Shown piece by piece: positions 59,848 through 64,000 of a DNA stretch of 64,000 bases. This DNA comes from Blastocladiella emersonii ATCC 22665 (lineage: Eukaryota > Blastocladiomycota > Blastocladiomycetes > Blastocladiales > Blastocladiaceae). The translations under genes were made by a program, and so were the position numbers. The stretch covers positions 744,001-808,000 of the forward strand of contig JANHCV010000002.1 of assembly GCA_025594325.1 (NCBI GenBank). Direction: 5' to 3'. The notes under the pieces were generated by a model that did no database searches, had not been told where the DNA came from, and saw nothing but the letters and a program-made list of their open reading frames with translations. Within the stretch, counting starts at the first letter, position 1. The number at the start of each line of letters is the position of its first letter.

Positions 59848-62800
59848 ATGAAGATCATCAGAACGCCCTCGCGGCGGCCGGCTGATCCAGTACGTTCGCG
59901 CATCCAGCTGCGCATTCGCCCGACGCGTTCTGACTTCCATCCGCGCGCACGTATCGTAGCCCGAGCCGCTCGCCGCGCTCATCCGCAACCTCGAGACGTG
60001 CCCCGAGGACCAGGTCGCGGCGCACTGCCGCACCCTCACCGAGTGGACCTTTGCGCGCGGCGACCTGTACCACTGGGTCCCCGTCCTCAACCGCTTCGAT
60101 GTGCTGCTCGCCACCATTGTCAAGGAGGGCGAGTTTGTCCGCATGAACCCCGACGCGCTCCGCCCCGAGCGCAAGGACACGCTGCTCGCCGTCCTCGCCT
60201 TCTCGCGCCTGCTCCTCGAGAGCTGCGCTAACCGCACCCTCTACGCCTCGTACGAGGTACGCTGCTGCTCGGCCGCTTCCACGACCGCCCCTTCGCGTGA
60301 TGCTGACCACCGCTGTACTGTAGCACCTCAACGAGCTGCTCTACTCGCAGGATCTCGACATCCTCGAGCACACGCTGTGGCTCCTGCTCCGCCCGGCGCA
60401 CCGCGCGTCGCAGCAGCGCCACCTGCGCAACGCGTTCGCCATCTCGCACGAGCGCCTCGCCACCCTCGCGCAGCCGCTCACCACCCGCGACGAGACCATG
60501 AGCGCGCTCCTCGCCCCCGACCACATGGTCAGCGACGATGCCAGCGCCATCGACTTCGGCTTCTACCGCGCCCACTCGGACGCCCCCGACGCGCTCCCCG
60601 AGGGCTTCGTGCACATCCGCCTCCCTGCCGACCAGGTCGCCGCCTCGTCGCTCGGCCTCGTCGCCTCGCTCATTGCCGAGCACCGCGTCCCGTACCCGAC
60701 GAACCCGCTCGCGGCGCCCTCGTTCGGCAACGTGGCCCTGATCCCGTTCAACCAGGAGGGCGCCAACCCGGCGTTTGCGCTCAAGCACCGCATCGTGGTC
60801 GCCCGCGGGCTCGCCCAGTCGCACGCCGTGCGCGCCAAGCTCGCCACGATCCGCGCCCTCGCCATCGCCGTCAGCGTCTACGTCATCACCGAGGAGCAGG
60901 CCGCCGCGACCAAGACGATCACCCACGACCTGATCCCGGACCTCGTCGAGCTCATGAACCCCGACACGGCCCACTCGCCATGGCCGCTCAAGGCCGCCGC
61001 CATGTACGCGCTCGTCGGCATCGCCCGGTTCCGCGGCCGCCTCCAGGAGGTGCTCCTCTCGCTCAACGCGTCCGTCTCGCACGGCGCCCTCCTCTCGATG
61101 CTCCGCCGCGCCGTCGCCCACGTCGCGACCAAGGACGACGGCGCCGCGCCCGCCGCTGCGACCGCCATGACCGTTGAGTTCTTTGACGGGCTGCATATGC
61201 TTGTCTCGATGCTCATGTCGCTCCAGAGCAGTGGGACCATGCTCCTCAACGCCGGCATCATGAGCGTGCTCGTCAACGCGCTCGACGCCGACGCCGACCG
61301 CCTCCGCCTCGGCACCAAGCTCGTCTCGCTCATCGACACGACCATCTTCGGGTACCCGAACGGGTTCACCACCTTCCACGCCGCGCAGGGGCTCACCAAG
61401 CTCGTGGCGCGCATCGAGCGCGAGGCCGCCGCGCTCGACTCGCTCCAGCCCGAGATGCTCGACCGCGTCGCGTGGTTCAAGTCACTGCTCAAGCTCGTCC
61501 TGCACATGGCGCAGTCCGTCAACGGCGTCGAGATGCGCGGCCTCGTCGACACGTCGCTCCCGCACTCGCTCGGCGCCGTGTTCCAGCACCTCCGCCTGCC
61601 CACCATCGCCGCCACCGCCATCAACGTGCTCGCCACCATGATCCACGCCGAGCCCACGCACCTCGCCATCCTCCAGGAGGCCAAGGTCGCGCACGCCCTC
61701 GTCGACGCGGTAGCCGCCGGTGTTCCCGCCAACTCGGACCTCATGGTCGGCCTGCCCAACGTGTTCGGCGCCCTCGCCCTCAACGCCGCCGGCCTCGAGT
61801 ACCTCACCCAGTCCAAGGCCGTCGAGACGCTCGTCCTCCAGTTCGCGTCGCCCGCGCACATGCGCGCCGTGTACGACGCCGACAGCGCGGCGCTCATCGG
61901 CGGCGGCATGGACGAGCTCATCCGCCACCAGCCGTCGCTCAAGCCCGTCGTCATGGACGCGGTCATCGCGGTCCTCAAGCAGACGCGCGAGCGGCTCGAG
62001 GCTGTCGGTACCGCCAACAGCGCGCGGCTGCTCCTCACGTCGGCCGACCCCGTCCCCGAGTCGCCCATCACCCAGGTCGCCGTCGACCAGCTCGAGCCCG
62101 TGTTCATGGTCGACTGCGCCACCAAGTTCCTCGACGGCATCCTGCAGTCGGGCACGCACCTCGAGGCGTTTGTCGCCAAGGAGGGTATCGAGGAGCTCCT
62201 CCCCTTCTACACGCTGCCCGGCCTGTCGTACATGTTCCCGACGTCGCAGGCGTCCTTCTCGCTGTCGCACCTGTTCCGCGTCCTCAGTGAGTCGGACGCG
62301 CAGATCGCGTGCTGCGCCATCGTGCGCCACGTCGAGCTCGCCCTCAACAAGTGGGACCCGAGCACCGCGCCCGACATGCGGTCTGGGATCCTCCCCGCGA
62401 CGCCCGCCGAGCGCGACGCCGTCGAGAACGCCCTGCGCACGCTCGTCCACCTGCACGGACTCGTCGGCCTGCTCAGCGACGTGTACTCGCCGCCGTCGTG
62501 GACGTCCAAGCACACGGCCGCGTACGTCGAGGAGGCGCTCAAGCACCTCGGCGAGGCCGGGCTCCGCAAGCTCGTCGCCCTGCACAAGTACTGCATGCAG
62601 CAGCTCATCGCGGTGCGCGCGTCGGTCGAGCCTAAGTACTACAACGACCCGAAGCGCACCAAGCCCAGCGGCACCCTGCTCGAGTCGTGGGGCGTGCCCG
62701 GGCTCGACGAGCCGATCCCGTACCCGGAGAACACGGCGGGCGCCGCGGCCCTCCCCGACACCAAGTCGCCCATCTACCACAACGTCAAATGCCTCCGCGC

Positions 62801-64000
62801 CGTCCTCTTCGAGCTGCACATGTGCCTCGTCCCGCTGTTCCATGGGTGCGCCCGTATGATCGTTGCCAAGCGGTCCTCGGACGCCCGCCACAAGAGCGTC
62901 AACCGCCGCGCCGCGCGCGCCCTCGTCGAGGCCATGCAGGGGTACTTTGCCGACCCCGCGCCCGCCGACCCCGCCGCCGCCCACATCTACCACCAGCACG
63001 TGCACGCCATCGTCACGCTCGTCCTCCTCGACGAGCGCACCGCGTCGGCCGTCCACGGCACCGTCCTCTACTACGCGCTCCAGTCGCCGCTCCTCGCGCT
63101 GCTCAAGCCCGCGACGGTCGCGGTCGGTACTACTGCGGCCGTGCTCCGCGGGCCCGGCAACAAGGTGCTCCTCGTCCCGGACCCCGTCCGCCAGGACATG
63201 TGGGCCACGCTGCTCCAGCACATGTCGCTGTCGCGCCAGTTCACCGAGTCGGCGTACTCGCACTCGCTGACCGACATGCCCGCGTTCGAGATCCACCACC
63301 TCGTCATCAAGGCGCGCACCTTCGTCCTCGGCGCCATCTTCGACCTCGACTTTGCCGCGCTCCCGCGCTCGTCGATCGTCCCGCTCCTCCGCGCCCTCGT
63401 CCACCTGCTCAAGGGCGACGGCGAGACCCCCGCGCCCGCCCGCGGCGCCGGCCGCGCCAACCTCGACGGGCTCTCCATCTTCACCGTGCCCCCGATCGCC
63501 GGCGGCGACGCTGCGGCCGGCGGGAACCCGATCCTCACGGCCGAGGCCGACTTCCTCAACCTGTTCCGCATGGCCGCTGGTCTCGGTGCCGCGCCCGGCG
63601 GCGGCGCCGGCGCCGGCGCTGCCCGCCCCGCGCGCCCGACGGCCGACCCCGCCGCGCTCGCCATGCTCACCGACATGGGCTTTGGCGAGGCCGTCGCCCG
63701 CGAGGCCCTTGTCCGCTGCCACAACAGCATCGAGCGCGCGGCCGAGTACATTCTGTCGCACCCGCAGCTCGAGTTCGAGATCCAGCAGCAGCAGCAGCAG
63801 TCGGCGCCCGCTACCGCGACGCCCACCGCGGCGACGCCGAACCCCGGTGCCGCATCCTCGTCGTCGTCGTCGTCCGCTCCCGCGGCTGCGGCGGAGGCGC
63901 CCGCTGCGCCCGCCGACGACGCCATGGAGGTGGACCAGCCCGCTGGCGAGTCCGCTGCGTCGTCGTCTTCGCAGGAGGAGGAGGCAGAGGAGGAGACCGA
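59848..64000 (+). CDS. HUWE1/TOM1-like giant HECT E3 ubiquitin ligase, N-terminal part (runs off the right edge)
   Basis: Exons 59848-59889, 59960-60256 and 60324-64000 (open at the edge), with introns of 70 and 67 nt. At least 1338 residues are visible. The N-terminal armadillo-like DUF908/DUF913 region matches HUWE1, UPL1 and yeast Tom1: LYHWVPVLNRFDVLLA, then LVGLPNVFGALALNAAGLE, MDELIRHQPSLK and FVAKEGIEELLPFYTLPGLSYMFP (HUWE1: [53 protein letters not shown]). A UBA domain LTDMGFGEAVAREAL...AAEYILSHP lies near residues 1225-1262, then a poly-Gln and acidic region. The HECT domain is expected beyond the window. Animal and yeast homologues ubiquitinate histones and other nuclear and cytosolic substrates and act in quality control. 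Assignment is firm. Confidence 0.93.

Noticed and set aside
1-64000. tRNA, rRNA or snRNA genes
   Set aside because: I looked for B-box GGTTCRANYCC-like sequences and clover-leaf stems; hits such as those near 28770, 50704 and 59386 lack an A-box or a matching acceptor stem. A covariance-model scan would be decisive.

Overview
The window is a 64-kb, GC-rich (about two-thirds G+C by eye), gene-dense piece of a nuclear eukaryotic chromosome. I read 29 gene units on both strands. Nearly all introns are short (24 of 26 are 52-81 nt), many with CTAAC/CTGAC-like branch sites, and genes are often convergent with only 20-70 bp between stop codons. The gene content is fungal: fused urea amidolyase DUR1,2, a VRG4-type GDP-mannose transporter, a fungalysin (M36) metalloprotease, a Pap1/Yap1-type bZIP factor and an EF-hand MscS channel. 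An Integrator INTS11 homologue, generally missing from Ascomycota and Basidiomycota, sits beside them, so my best inference is an early-diverging, probably zoosporic fungus (Blastocladiomycota-like). That placement is inference. I found no tRNA, rRNA, transposon or CRISPR array.

Layout. 1-5.1 kb: 5' part of a TRIP12/UFD4-like HECT ligase (-), GDP-mannose transporter (+), GPI transamidase GPI8 (-). 5.8-11.7 kb: urea amidolyase (+), with a perfect 33-bp internal duplication. 11.9-17.3 kb: an accessory block of three tandem paralogues of an unrecognised family, one intact, one frameshifted, one cut by an in-frame stop, plus what may be the orphan promoter of a fourth. 18-25.8 kb: WrbA-type quinone reductase (+), seipin (-), nitronate monooxygenase (+), TFIIE-beta (-), INTS11 (+). 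26.7-40.2 kb: fungalysin (+), LRR protein (+), MscS/EF-hand channel (-), multipass membrane protein (+), WBP4-like zinc finger (-), 6-phosphogluconolactonase (+), four-TM protein (+), metaxin-like protein (-). 40.5-43.1 kb: a large disordered His/Pro-rich protein around an integrase-type H2C2 zinc-binding domain (-). 43.2-46.6 kb: a 3.4-kb gene-poor stretch with tandem repeats. 46.6-54.5 kb: TBC Rab-GAP (-), two-TM protein (+), coiled-coil protein of the plant At4g15545 type (-), redox AP-1 bZIP factor (-). 54.8-64 kb: RNF181-like RING protein, Kv-beta-type aldo-keto reductase, DCAF6-like WD40 protein and the 5' part of a HUWE1/TOM1-like HECT ligase, all (+).

Three signals stand out. First, a bipartite promoter-like element, GACGCGT, 10-11 bases, then GTGR, lies about 90-155 bp upstream of several start codons, including all three tandem paralogues. 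Second, 22 of 26 inferred 5' splice sites carry C rather than the usual A at intron position +4 (consensus GTRCG). Third, the tandem paralogue family shows gene birth and decay caught in three different states.
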